From Panaeolus papilionaceus (taxonomy: Eukaryota > Basidiomycota > Agaricomycetes > Agaricales): a stretch of DNA of 64,000 nucleotides. Shown here in pieces: positions 23,942 to 36,600 of the stretch. The number at the start of each line of letters is the position of its first letter. Position 1 is the first letter of the stretch. A program made the translations under genes and the position numbers. The stretch lies in NCBI GenBank assembly GCA_015501605.1, contig JADNRZ010000016.1, positions 434,001-498,000 on the forward strand, read 5' to 3'. The notes under the pieces are model-generated. The model searched no databases, had not been told where the DNA came from, and saw only the letters and a list, made by a program, of their open reading frames with translations.

Positions 23942-26900
23942 CACCTGTAGAGGCTGGCTTCATTAATGAAAGACTGTCTTTCAACAGTGAGTGTTCATTT
24001 ATCAGAACTGTCCATGGACAGTGACTGTCAATAGGCAGTGGGCTGGCTTTTGTCAGTGGGGGGGGGATTTTCCGGGGGTGGGGGATGGGTAGGGGGGTGG
24101 GTAGGGGCATATAGGGGGTGAAATAGGTGATATTCCGGGGGTAGGAGGATGGGTAGGGGGTTGGGGATAGGGGGGATGGATGGGGGATACCGGATAGGGG
24201 CTGGTGGCTTATCTGGCTGGGTGGGGGTAGGGGAAATGTTGTCGGATAGATATGATATGGGTATGGGGCCGTAGAGAAAAAAATCAGGATCCCGGAATGG
24301 GTATTTTCGGGGTGGGGGGATCAGTGGTTGGCGAGCAATTAAGGAAATACACTCTCAGAGCCGGCGATAAATCAAAATAAATCGAAAAAATAATATAAAT
24401 CGCAAATAGCGCGCTCATTTCTGCTCCGATTAGGCTGAAATTTTGAACGCAGCCTCCCACATATGATCCCTATCGACCCTTAAAAAATGTTTTTTTACAT
24501 GGGTCACTTGAAAAGCCCCTATCTTTGGCCCAAACAGTATCCTGCTCCATATTGCACCGCTCTGGGCACTATTTTGGGCGATCTATATATCATTAGAAAG
24601 CTATTAACAGCCTCTATAAGATCCCACCATCTGATCTGCCAAATTGTACCAGCAACCCAGCAGATCAGGTTCGCTTTTTCTGCTTTTTCAGCCCCTATTC
24701 CCCCTACTACAATTATTTCCTCAATATTGCTTCGCTTTTGGCACCATTTGGGGGGATATATATATCATTAGAAAGGTATACACTATATCTATCTATTCAT
24801 GTAGTCTGATCTGCCAAATATGGCCACAGAAGCAGCAGATCTGCTCTGGTTATTGTGCATTGATTAAATGAGCCCCTATTTACAAATCAAATCTTCGTCC
24901 TGATCAGGAATATTAGTGTGATGTCATTGATCCCATTTAATCTCATCAATCCTCATTAATTAGCTTCGCTTTTTTGGGATATTGGCATCACTGATCTGCT
25001 TCCAGGCACTAATGACACCACATCAATTAATTAATCCTCCCCCACAAATATTGCAGCATTAATTGAACCGCTTTTTAGCTATTTTTTATTATACATATAT
25101 ATATCACCAGAAAGCTACAAATGTCTACTTTCAGGATCTGAAAACAGATCATAAATGTTGTGTTTGTGGAGGGAGCAATTGCATTTCGCATTTTGGGTAC
25201 TAGAGCGTGGGAACACCTCTTGATCCTCCTTCTCCTCCTCCCCCCTCCGCTTTTTTGGCTTCATTCCTCCACTCTCCCTGCAGCTACTGAGCTGAAACTT
25301 GGCACACCTCTACATATACCATATATATGTCCATATCTCCGCTTATATAGAAATTGAAAAGGTTCCACTCATTCCATTCACCAATTACATATCAAAATAC
25401 CATATTTGCACCATATATACCCAATAATACATCCTTTTGGCTCCTCTACTGCTGAAAGCCCTCATGCATATTACTCATAACATGTAAAAGCATTGAATTT
25501 GACACTCAACCGCTTCAAAAGTTCAAGCAACAGAATAGAAAACACTAAATGATACCTCAGGTTATGCAGAATAGTAATTTGTGAATATCTTCATGAATAT
25601 TGACCGCTCCAACATGCACCAAACTGTTCTGAGGACGCTTCAATTGTGCCTTCAAAAGTAGCCCACCCCCAAAGGATTCTGAGCAGTTCTCAAAATCGTT
25701 CAAATTTCCACTGATAAGCTTCTGACAAAGGATCAGCAACAAAATAATTTAATCAGAACATACAGATGGATCAGGAGACATGATATATAATGTTTACAAA
25801 AGGTTTGAAGTGATTTGGATGATTGTGGAAGGGTAGAGCCTCAAAAAAGCGGTCAGAAGGAGTTTGATGTAGTGGTGATTGTGTGTATTCTTGAAACACC
25901 TAGTATCAACTATGATGGTTGCACACCATTTTGAACATTCAGATGGCTACACTTGTCCAAATCACTTGGGGTTTTTTGCATCGTGTAACTAGAGTTAATA
26001 TATTCGTTTCCTGCTAGTTATAAAATACAAATAGGACTGCTATGGTATAGTAAAGTGCAGAATAGTGTATTTTAAGCCCTCCATAAATATATGGCCAATA
26101 CTACAAATGTGGCTCAATATATCAGGTGGTGGGTTGTGTGGAACATTACATATGGTGTATATAAACACTTAGACAACGCTTAGACAATGCCAGAGATTAT
26201 ATATGGAGGGAAATACCAATGGAAAAAGCCATAGAAGTTCAGACTAACAAAAATGTCCATTTTGCTAATTCTACATGCAAATATAGAGATATATAATGCA
26301 CTTCCATTGGATTTCATATCCCCAGTATGCAGTATTTATATATGAATATCATTTACTGGCATACATCATACAGAAGCATTAAAATTTGGTGCGCTTTTTT
26401 GTGAATTTAAGGAAATATGTATTATTATGCTGATAGAATGCAACATAGTGTTTATGTTGACTATTAGGCTGGTGAGATCCATTTAATGATGTATATGAAG
26501 AGATGTGCCAAGTTTGAGGTTGATAGCTGCAGGGAGAGTGGAGGAATGAAGCCAAAAAAGCGGAGGGGGGAGGAGGAGAAGGAGGATCAAGAGGTGTTCC
26601 CACGCTCTAGTACCCAAAATGCGAAATGCAATTGCTCCCTCCACAAACACAACATTTATGATCTGTTTTCAGATCCTGAAAGTAGACATTTGTAGCTTTC
26701 TGGTGATATATATATGTATAATAAAAAATAGCTAAAAAGCGGTTCAATTAATGCTGCAATATTTGTGGGGGAGGATTAATTAATTGATGTGGTGTCATTA
26801 GTGCCTGGAAGCAGATCAGTGATGCCAATATCCCAAAAAAGCGAAGCTAATTAATGAGGATTGATGAGATTAAATGGGATCAATGACATCACACTAATAT

Positions 26901-27868
26901 TCCTGATCAGGACGAAGATTTGATTTGTAAATAGGGGCTCATTTAATCAATGCACAATAACCAGAGCAGATCTGCTGCTTCTGTGGCCATATTTGGCAGA
27001 TCAGACTACATGAATAGATAGATATAGTGTATACCTTTCTAATGATATATATATCCCCCCAAATGGTGCCAAAAGCGAAGCAATATTGAGGAAATAATTG
27101 TAGTAGGGGGAATAGGGGCTGAAAAAGCAGAAAAAGCGAACCTGATCTGCTGGGTTGCTGGTACAATTTGGCAGATCAGATGGTGGGATCTTATAGAGGC
27201 TGTTAATAGCTTTCTAATGATATATAGATCGCCCAAAATAGTGCCCAGAGCGGTGCAATATGGAGCAGGATACTGTTTGGGCCAAAGATAGGGGCTTTTC
27301 AAGTGACCCATGTAAAAAAACATTTTTTAAGGGTCGATAGGGATCATATGTGGGAGGCTGCGTTCAAAATTTCAGCCTAATCGGAGCAGAAATGAGCGCG
27401 CTATTTGCGATTTATATTATTTTTTCGATTTATTTTGATTTATCGCCGGCTCTGAGAGTGTATTTCCTTAATTGCTCGCCAACCACTGATCCCCCCACCC
27501 CGAAAATACCCATTCCGGGATCCTGATTTTTTTCTCTACGGCCCCATACCCATATCATATCTATCCGACAACATTTCCCCTACCCCCACCCAGCCAGATA
27601 AGCCACCAGCCCCTATCCGGTATCCCCCATCCATCCCCCCTATCCCCAACCCCCTACCCATCCTCCTACCCCCGGAATATCACCTATTTCACCCCCTATA
27701 TGCCCCTACCCACCCCCCTACCCATCCCCCACCCCCGGAAAATCCCCCCCCCACTGACAAAAGCCAGCCCACTGCCTATTGACAGTCACTGTCCATGGAC
27801 AGTTCTGATAAATGAACACTCACTGTCGAAAGACAGTCTTTCATTAATGATTCTAGCCTCCATGGCTG
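23942..27868. mobile_element. 3.9-kb giant fold-back element inserted in R2
   Basis: Two nearly identical inverted arms of about 1.37 kb (23942-about 25310 and about 26500-27868) surround a 1.2-kb AT-rich spacer. The outer ends read CACCTGTAGAGGCT and CAGCCATGGAGGCT (on the inward strands), followed by the shared CATTAATGAAAGAC. A 7-bp duplication (GGCGATT) flanks it. Near the ends lie short palindromes (GAAAGACTGTCTTTC, ACTGTCCATGGACAGT) and a long G-rich tract (24059-24240, C-rich in the right arm). There is no transposase; the mirrored open frames in the arms are by-products of repetition. The duplication length hints at a hAT-type transposase in trans. Confidence 0.9.
24059..24240 (+). 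repeat. G-rich tract in left arm
   Basis: Dense runs of G4-G9 with GGGTAGGGG and GGGATGG units; the complement is present at about 27570-27750. It could form G-quadruplexes. Confidence 0.6.
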
Positions 27869-28750
27869 GGCGATTGCATGAAACAATTGATCGCGTTGCT
27901 CTGGATCTTTGACATAAGTCTGCAGGAGGAGAGAGTACATTTCAGTATGAACGTTCTCGATCATTATTTGAACTCCATAAAAACAGCGAGCCTCCGGTAT
28001 TTTGACTTCATGCGCAAAACGTGAAAGGAGATTTTCGTTGACAATTCCGTCTGAGGCAGCAAAAAATGCGAGGACATTGGTGATAAAATGACGCTCGGGG
28101 TTAGATAATGTTTCCCAATGGACCATGTCGTGCGACAAATCGACTTCCTCTGCCGTCCAAACGCTGGCCTGAGCGAGTTTGTAGAAGTCCCATATCTAAA
28201 AGATAAACGTAATATTAAAGTCCGTGCAGGGCGTGAGATGATCAGACAAAAGGACGCCTACGCTTGCGTAACGTATCGGGTACAGAATATAGCGCTCATC
28301 AGTCTCCTCCAATAACAGCTCTTGAACTATATATACATATATTCATAAGTTGATGAATAGTTGGTGTAGAAAGAAACGAGATTTACAGTCAGAGACCTTA
28401 GGCGTTGCAGGACACTCAGGGGAAGGAGGGGACACCTGTATGGTGGGGCGCACAGTGGGCATCGTAGCAGAAAGCAATAACGCTCAGCTTTTGATCGAAT
28501 CCATTTGATCTACCTAGCGAAGTGCTATAAATAACTGCGAAGTTCACAATGACGTCACGGAAACAACGAACAACGTAGACACACTGTTTCAAAAAATAAC
28601 TTCCGTCTTAAACAAAATTATCGAAAAGCAATAAATGGAGATTAAAGAGGAAGGGAGCGGTCCTTTCGGTCTTTTCCTTTATTTCTGCTTATTTTTCCTT
28701 CTTGTCCTTTTTCTCGCGGCACCACGTTCGACTCATCAATTCGTTCCTGC

Positions 28751-30023
28751 ATGCAGTTCACAGAGCAACCCTCATTCCGGAGGGGCATTTATGCCTCGAT
28801 CGGTACCTGTGTCAACGATCCAATTATCGGAAGCCATTTTTTAGGCAGTTCTTCTTTGACGATTGGGAATCAGTTTCGTCTTCCTGTTGATCGCCATCCA
28901 GCCTATTTAAATCGCAAGCATCAGAACTTAATATGGAATAACACCAAGGTTGAACCATTCACGACTACCATTTTTGGAGAGTTGGGAACTGCGGAGATGG
29001 GTACGGTTATCAGTGCCAAAGGCGCGTCGGAGAGCGAGGAAAGCAACGAAGCAATGGTAATGATCGAAATTCGATGTTTGCCAAAACACTGATTTCTTCA
29101 TTTGATTTGTAACAGATCGTGACCGACAGTTCAACATGTCGCAATACGTATGGCTTTTGTATGCCTACGATTCCGTCCACGGCAGTGTACAACCTGTTCA
29201 ACCGACAACTGACAAGTATACAAGAAATTCAACACGCTTATAACAAATGCTCAGCGGTGCGTTGATAGTATCAATGGTTATTCTTAATGGATCAGCTGAA
29301 TGTGCCAAGCAGTTTGCTTTGCAAAGGGATCCTATTTTTTCATCGCTTGACAGCAGCGAAAATATTATACGCGTATATGGTGCTCCGATTTACAAGGTCG
29401 GTGTATGTGGTCCACTCTTTTGCATCTCTAACGTATTGATAGGCACCGCATTATCATCGGGTTCGCCAATTTAGGAATGCCGAGGCCTGTTTCCCGATAG
29501 CGTACGACCGTCGCTGGCAGATAGAAAGTCAAGCATTTCGGGAGCTCAGGGGTAGTACACGCTTCTGTATGTACCAACTTTGATATACGTTCGTCCTACT
29601 TATATTCTTTCCTTCTATCTTTTATTTCACTTTTACTCCTCTTTGGACGTTTGCGCTATAACCATTCAGGCGAACAACAACAACTTAGGCGCTCCTTCGA
29701 CACTAGCCGACTTCCGGACTATTCAGGACCACCTCATTTTCTTAACACAGATTTCGTCGTGCGACAGCCAGAGATCTACGACATGGACCGCAATCTCGTG
29801 AAGCCCTGGGAATTGAAGGATATGTTGACGGCGGGAGTGCTTCTGATGGGAGAGGGTACATTTAGGATAGTCAATCACTCGCCGTCTAAGAAGGTTCGTA
29901 TTCGTTCGTACCGAAAGCATATGCGATTAACCTTGCAATTATCATCAGGAACTACAGTTTGTAGCTGAAGTCTTGACAGTTCTAGACGGATCACCTAGCG
30001 CTGTGTGGGAAGAGGAGTACTGA
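28751..30023 (+). CDS. Element gene F, LVxPW-family paralog 3, at least 317 aa
   Basis: Exons 28751-29056, 29116-29256, 29313-29396, 29443-29566, 29670-29893, 29949-30023, open throughout. The signature is EIYDMDRNLVKPWEL in exon 5, and exon 6 gives LQFVAEVLTVLDG, aligned with gene B. The 5' end is uncertain: an upstream ATG at 28635 with an intron ending at the CAG just before position 28754 is also possible. Exon 2 is 141 nt and exon 5 is 224 nt, as in gene D. Unknown function; see gene B. Confidence 0.7.
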
Positions 30024-30142
30024 GTTACGGAAAATTCGATACAAATCAGATATATGTAAAAAGATACTGACAAGTTGTAACCAACGACGGTGATATCGCC
30101 AACGCTGGAACCTTGACCTTTCAGCACCAAGCGTTCGAAGTG

Positions 30143-30174
<32 letters not shown>

Positions 30175-30695
30175 GAGGTGGTGGGGGAGCTGAACAGTGA
30201 GCGAAGGGGAAACGGGAGGGGTGTGTGTGGAGGTGAATGGAGCACCGAATCTGAATCTAGTGCGAGAGCTGAGAATGTTAAATCGCTGATGTATGTACAT
30301 ACACAACACCCACCTCGATAACCGACCTTATCTTTCCGTAGCATTTTTCATTTGGGTGGTCTAGCATAAGCCATTGCAGTAAGCCCCTTCCTACATTTAA
30401 ATGCCGCGTATTTTCATCTCTGTCCACACTCCTTCTGCCCTCTTAATGCTTCATCTCACTCTTTCTCATCCTTTTCATTTGATTCTCTACATCTCCTCCC
30501 TTCTCACTTCGCACCACACTCTTTCATTCTCCCATCTGCCGCTTCCCTCTCCCTTCCCCTCCCCCCTCCGCACTCCTCATCCCCCCCTCCCCCCCCCCCC
30601 CTCTGTAATTTTATTAATAAGCATTCACCAACACAAACATATACACATAATTATACACGACATAAAACCGAAAGATGAGCGTTTTCAACAGTCTT
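30024..30695. other. Convergent intergenic region with microsatellites
   Basis: Space between the 3' ends of gene F (plus) and the RepHel gene (minus). It contains a GA repeat (30143-30170) and a C/T-rich stretch with a long C run (about 30588-30602). The open frame on the plus strand at 30401-30967 overlaps the helicase antisense and is not credible as a gene. Confidence 0.6.
30143..30170 (+). repeat. (GA)n microsatellite
   Basis: About 14 GA units, directly visible. Confidence 0.95.
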
Positions 30696-33600
30696 CTAGC
30701 TACTACGACGATTTATTAACCTGCGTTTGTTCCTCGGCTGTATCACCACATCTGAAGGATTATCCACAAGATCATAAGCGCCATCGCAAGATTCTGGACG
30801 ACCTCGAACATAATCCAACAATTTACGTTTTTGTCCGCGCGGGAGGCACTGTGTATCTACTAAAGCGATATCATCCACGCCACCATCTGCACGCTCATCT
30901 TCATCAGAGTAGTTCGGAACAGAAAGCTCATTCGCACGCTGTAGCTCCCATAAAGCCTGAGTCTTAGATCTATTACCAGTATCATATTGCGCTTGGTCGA
31001 ACAGCAAGCCAGAGAATTGAGAAACAGTAGAGTTTTCATTTTGAACGAGGCTGTCTATTGTTGGAATACAGTGACCAGCTGCGAACGCTCGCTGCGTCAG
31101 AATGTCATTTCTATTCAATCTCATAAACTCCTTGCGAAGATCTTCGGACATTCGACATTGTATTTTTTCGATAGGAAAATCTCGAACGATAAACAGTTTC
31201 TTTATCGATCGTACATGGGATAACATGACGTAAGGTTGAGCTGTTCCTGACACGTCTGATAGATCAACGAGAGCGCTATTTAATGTACATCCCTGGGCTT
31301 TATGCACAGTCAACACGAAAGCGGGAGAGATGGGTACTTGTTTACAACCAATCAATACCGTACGTCCATTGTAACAATGTGTGATTTTAATTGTCTTATG
31401 ATCTGCAACACATGCTATATCTCCGTTGACCAATTCAGGCGCATGTAAATCACTCCGTACGCCTGTGTTAATGACAACGGATCTTAAATACCTATACCCT
31501 TTACAATCGGTGCGATATCGAATAGATTTAAGAGTGCCAATCGCTCCGTTTGTCGCTCCTCCGTTGACGTCCAGGTTAGAAAGCAACATGATGGGCATCC
31601 CTATGACTAAAGGAATCATAGTGGGTCTGTACGCGCATGACGAACCGTGCAAACTCCTAAGTGTAAGGTGCAATGGACCATCTATATTAACTAATTTGTC
31701 TCCACGAGTATCACAAGCGTAATACCAATGTAGTGATCTGTTAGAAACACGAGCAAAGGCATAGGCTGCACGCTCATTCAATGCATCTTTCATGTTGTTG
31801 CAAGCGACGAGCATCGTAGTCTGTAGTTCGTTCGGCAACTGATCGGGGCGTAATCTAGAGACCACCCGTGTCTTTAACAATTCATAATCAGATTTTGTGC
31901 ACTTTCCGAACCGTAAACGTCGCAGCAAGTTCGCAAACTGTGATTCGTCATTCTCATTTTGACGAAATATAACTGTCAGTTCAACTACCGTTGTAACAGA
32001 GTACCACAGGAGCTTCCCGAAAACATCCTTTTGATCGCCGTCATTTTTAACGCTATGACAATCAATATGCGAATATAGGCTTTTTTCTCCCACTGGAGGT
32101 AACTGTGCGAAGTCACCAGCGAATATGACGTTGATACCTCCGAATGGCAATGAATTACCTTTTGCAATACATAGAGCTTCACCGACTTTAGCCAGCAAGC
32201 GACAACCGATCATAGAAACCTCATCAACAAACAAGTAATTAACGCCCTCCCAACGATTTTTAAGTTCATCTCGAACGGTCCCACTATTCAAGTTGCAGTT
32301 CAAACTTAAAGCAGAATGTAAGGTTATGCCATCAACGTTCTTGCTTGCTACTCCTGTAAACGAGCACAAACGCAGTTTACGTTCATGTCCAACTCGGCGA
32401 AAGTAATCCGTGATAGCATGAATAACTGTCGACTTCCCGGTACCACCCGCACCAGCTAAATTTAATCTCAACGAAGGAGCCCGGTCGTTGTTCAATCCAT
32501 TCAAATGAGAATTCACCACTATGCGAAAAGCTCTCTCCTGAGAAGCACTAAATTTACAAGCTGCGACAATCTCGTCCGCGATAATAGTACATTGTTCTTG
32601 CGTGCATGTGATTTCAGTGGCCGTACTGAACTCGGGCACTGAGCGTACAGCAGCTACGACGTGTGAAGGAAGAGTTTCTAAATTAGCACTGAAAGCAGCA
32701 GCATACTGATCTAAGGGCGGCTGGATGGTGTCATCATTCAAAGCAGACGTACCCAGACGTACATCTGTTCTACGCTGAGTATAGTACTCCTCCCAAATAC
32801 TTTCCATTGCCGCATCTTCCGTTATCGTAGAACCATCTGGTAGACATCCGACATCCTCCACAGGGACGGGATACATTCCAACTCGGTCGACTTGAGATAG
32901 AACGGACTCGATGTTCTGTCTACGTTTATCGGCATACTGCGATCTAGAATCAGCCATTTTCGATAAATGTTCGAATACCAACTGCTGTTCAATCTCATCC
33001 AAAGTGATATCATCATCTACAGCAACTGAAGGTCGCAGACTATTGGCTTCGGTCGAACGCAAACTTTCTCGTAACTTGTCACGTCGTCTAGCATAGTAAT
33101 CATCCTGGCTACTGTCTTTGCACTCATGCAACAGTTGTATGTTATCCAACTGCTCTTTAATGGTTCCAGACCATTCATGTGAACATGTGTTAAACAAGCT
33201 TACACTGTCTCCCTGCTTCCATTCTCGAAGAGTCTGCACACTCGACCAAGGTTCGAACAACGTTAACATAGACTGACAGTATTCCGGATATGATTCTGGC
33301 TTATCACGGCGCGGCAAGGATTTGCCTATAGGACACGGTACATGAAACACGTCGCGTTCAAGCATACGTAGTTTGCTGCTGCGACACTGGGGATGACTCT
33401 CGGTAAACGAATACGTTTTCTTACGAGCGTTGCTCGTCGAGTTCCCACTGGAATGGACGGAAGCAGGTTGCACACTGCCCGTGCGATATTTCTCGAATTG
33501 AGCAATAAAATCCCAGAAGTTTAAATGAGACAAATCTGGAGATCGATACAAATAATCTTCAAACAAATTACCCTTTCTCCTTACTTGCCCATTTTCATCA

Positions 33601-36600
33601 GCCTCTAGCTCTACATGAGCTTCATCTAAACGTTCGGATAAAGACGAGTGATCGACGAGAGGACTAAAAGGGCTTACAGCATCCAGAGCATCTTCCACGA
33701 TGAAAGATTTAAAATTATGACTACTTTTTGAGCCAGTGTTGCCTCGAAGGTGACTCGATATCTCCTGGCCAGACAATTCCTGCCTACTAATCATAGAAAA
33801 CGCACATTTATGCAACATGGACGATGCGTAAGACTGCAAATCGCGCTCTTCCGGATTGAAAGCACCAAGTCGTTGCATAGCAACATCTAGCGCCGCAAAA
33901 GCAACATGAGCCTTCAATGGAGTCTTTGTGATATAATCTGTAATGTAGTATAACACGGCTTTACTCGACGTCCCGGACCCAATAAATTTAATATCCATAT
34001 TACACCTCAATGCCTGAAGAATAGTCGAATTGTAATTGTTGACTAGTCCGTCAAGCTTCCGCAGCTCAATCTCGCCTGTCTCCGAATGGACGGTAGTTTC
34101 TTGAGTAACGTTAGAGGCATCGAGGTTAAACCGACAATCTTTCTGATGTCCAACGCCCTTCCAATGCTTGTAACACGTAGCAGAGTGTGAATGGCGCTGG
34201 CTACTCTCGGCTAAGAAATGCAAATCGTGTTGTCGTAAACTCGCATTGTACTCCGAATCTGATATCGGTGGTCCCCGGAGTTTAGACAGATGCTGTGTGG
34301 AATACAGTGTACGTGCATCCGGTAGGGGATCGTGAGGAACATCGGACGAAATATTATCTTCTAAAAACGTAACGAAATTTCTTTCAAAATCCGGATCATT
34401 CAATAAGCGGTGTCGCAATTCGTCAGGATTTAAACTGCCGTCTATCCACACAAGCATATGACAATGTAAGGAACCTCTTCCTTGGGCTTCAATGCAACCG
34501 TAATATGCATTGGTCGTGCCTAAAACTCCTTGCTTTCTATTGTCTCCTCCATTAGAATAACGTAGCATACATTTAAAAAAGCAATCCATATAGGTATCGA
34601 AGAACTTTGAAGCCAAAACGGGATTCTCCGCAATAGCCTTAGCTTGTGAATAATAATCGCGGACATCGCCTGACGTCATTTGGTCAATGTCAAACTCTTC
34701 ACCCTTAAGCAGACGCAAAACGGGCGAATAAACATCCGCGGGATTAAGTGTAATGAAAAAGGACGGGTTACCGTACTTAATTATCAAAGAACGAATCTCA
34801 TTGCGCATCTTAGTTTTCATGGCAGGCGAGCCAGGAACGGAAGCCTGCACTACTTGAATCTCACGCAACAGCCTAGCTATTAAACGATCGGTCTCTGTAG
34901 TAGGCTGATAATTGGCATTTAGTCTCACCTTATTCAAGTAATCCTTCAAGGCATCAGGAGGGACAGTGGAAAATTTTTGCGCAAATTCGCAAAACTGGGA
35001 AGAACGTACTTTATTAAAAGTGTTTAATAGAACTCGACGACGCTGCAGGATATTGAACACCACGAAAAGAAAAGAACAGTGCTTCTGGAATCGATCATCA
35101 ACTAAATCCAAAAGCAACTGTATCTGCCATTCCATACTCAAACGAACAGATCTCGCCTGATGCTCAAAACCTCCCAATCCGTATGGGAACAAAGTAGGGT
35201 AGACCATCGGCAACAAATCAGGGTCTTTAAATTCGTTACACGGAGACGGCCCATGAGGAACTTGAACGTAAGATCCCCCTTCCTTCAAATGAGTCGCAGC
35301 TGCGGCCCTCAAGGCGTCGGGAGAGGATACATCAATCGCGTCAGGTACGCATACTCTCTCAAACACGACCTCCTCCTCAGACACAGAAGACGCTTGCGCT
35401 TCTTCGGATGTGTTATCATACCTTGCAGTTAGAGAGTCTATCGATTCAACACCTTCGTAACGATGAATCGGAACGTTCAAACGACTCTCAGGAGGGAGAG
35501 AACGAAGAAGGTCGTAATCAATGTCGACATCGTTATACAAAATGTTGTTTATCTTTAGCCACTCCAAAGCTTTCGTCACGACTTGAGGACGTATAGTCAA
35601 CGGTTTTGCTTTAGTCAATAGCCACGAATTGGAAGGCTTACTAGATCCTACAAATATAATGCACATTGGAGCAATCAAATCGTCCAAACTAGGAGGTAAG
35701 GTACGTGCAACAGAGGATACGTCTTGAGGAAAAATGACCACGTTTCCCTTCAAACCCTTCTGAGACAATAAATTCGTGCATCCAACACGAGACTCCGTTA
35801 ACTGTATAACTGTCATCTTAGCTCGACAATGAGCTATCATAGCTTCCTCTACTAAAGTGAGATCTTGCAAAACTGGAGGCAAATCGCCCACGAAATTATG
35901 ATTGGCCATACTGAGCGGCGGCACGCGATCGTTAGCGGCTGGTCCCGCACAGTCGTTGCAAAGTAACAACGAATATTGGTCGTTGCTGTCTACACGAACT
36001 CCATGAGGATTCAGCAGAGACAAAGGCGAGAAAGGGAGAGGGTGATAACGTGGACACATATCATGCAAAGAAGGATACTGAGGATCGACAGGGCAATGAG
36101 AATCAGCTTGGACGCGATGAGCAGGCGGAACGAAGCAATTGAGATTAACGTCGCTAACGTGTCGAGCGGAGACATCGGCCGAAATAAGAGAACGACTACA
36201 AGACGCGCATACCCGGAGTTTCAAACGATTACTAGAAGTAGCCTCTCTAAATTCTTTTAAGCATTCATCGCGAATAGCGTCCGTGACCGTCGGAGGCCAT
36301 GATCTGCTTATATCATCGCCGCCAGAGTCATCTTCGTCTGGAAGGACGCGCGAACTCGAATTATATTGCTTCAGCACATCGAGAAGCTGGGATATTTCCT
36401 TTCCTAATAGCGTTTGCATCTGACGAAAGGATAAGCTCGACTCATTGTTCGGAATTATGGACAACAACTTCAGCGCAGCCCTGAGGGAAGCGGCGCGCAA
36501 ATACTTTCGCAACACGCAATACAGACGAACCGTAAAGCATTCCTGGGGAAAAGCAAACGTACGCATACGAACTAGCGAAGCAGACTGAAAGGTATCGAAA

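Larger units (their letters stand above)
23278..28462 (-). pseudogene. Ribonucleotide reductase small subunit (R2), split by a transposon
   Basis: Class Ia R2 makes the diferric-tyrosyl radical used by the large subunit to reduce ribonucleotides. Exons: 28462-28387, 28326-28262, 28195-27869 continuing across the insertion at 23934-23613, and 23552-23278. Without the insert the frame would be open for 354 codons, close to the usual 320-400. All expected metal ligands are visible: Asp in AEEVDLS, Glu and His in IENVHTEMY (with the radical Tyr), Glu in [10 protein letters not shown], Glu and His in SRDEGLH. The C-terminus ends Phe-Thr-Leu..Phe, like the peptide that docks to R1. The 3.9-kb insert (23942-27868) between Ala and Thr codons in exon 3 is the only break. 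No R1 gene is in the window. A host origin followed by capture, or a viral origin, cannot be told apart here. Confidence 0.9.

Noticed and set aside
24487..27323. Identical open frames on opposite strands at 24487-24771 and 27039-27323
   Set aside because: They are mirror images caused by the inverted arms of the fold-back element and have no recognisable domain or codon bias.
30401..30967. 188-codon plus-strand frame
   Set aside because: It starts in a C/T-rich stretch and ends antisense to the RepHel C-terminus; no support as a gene.
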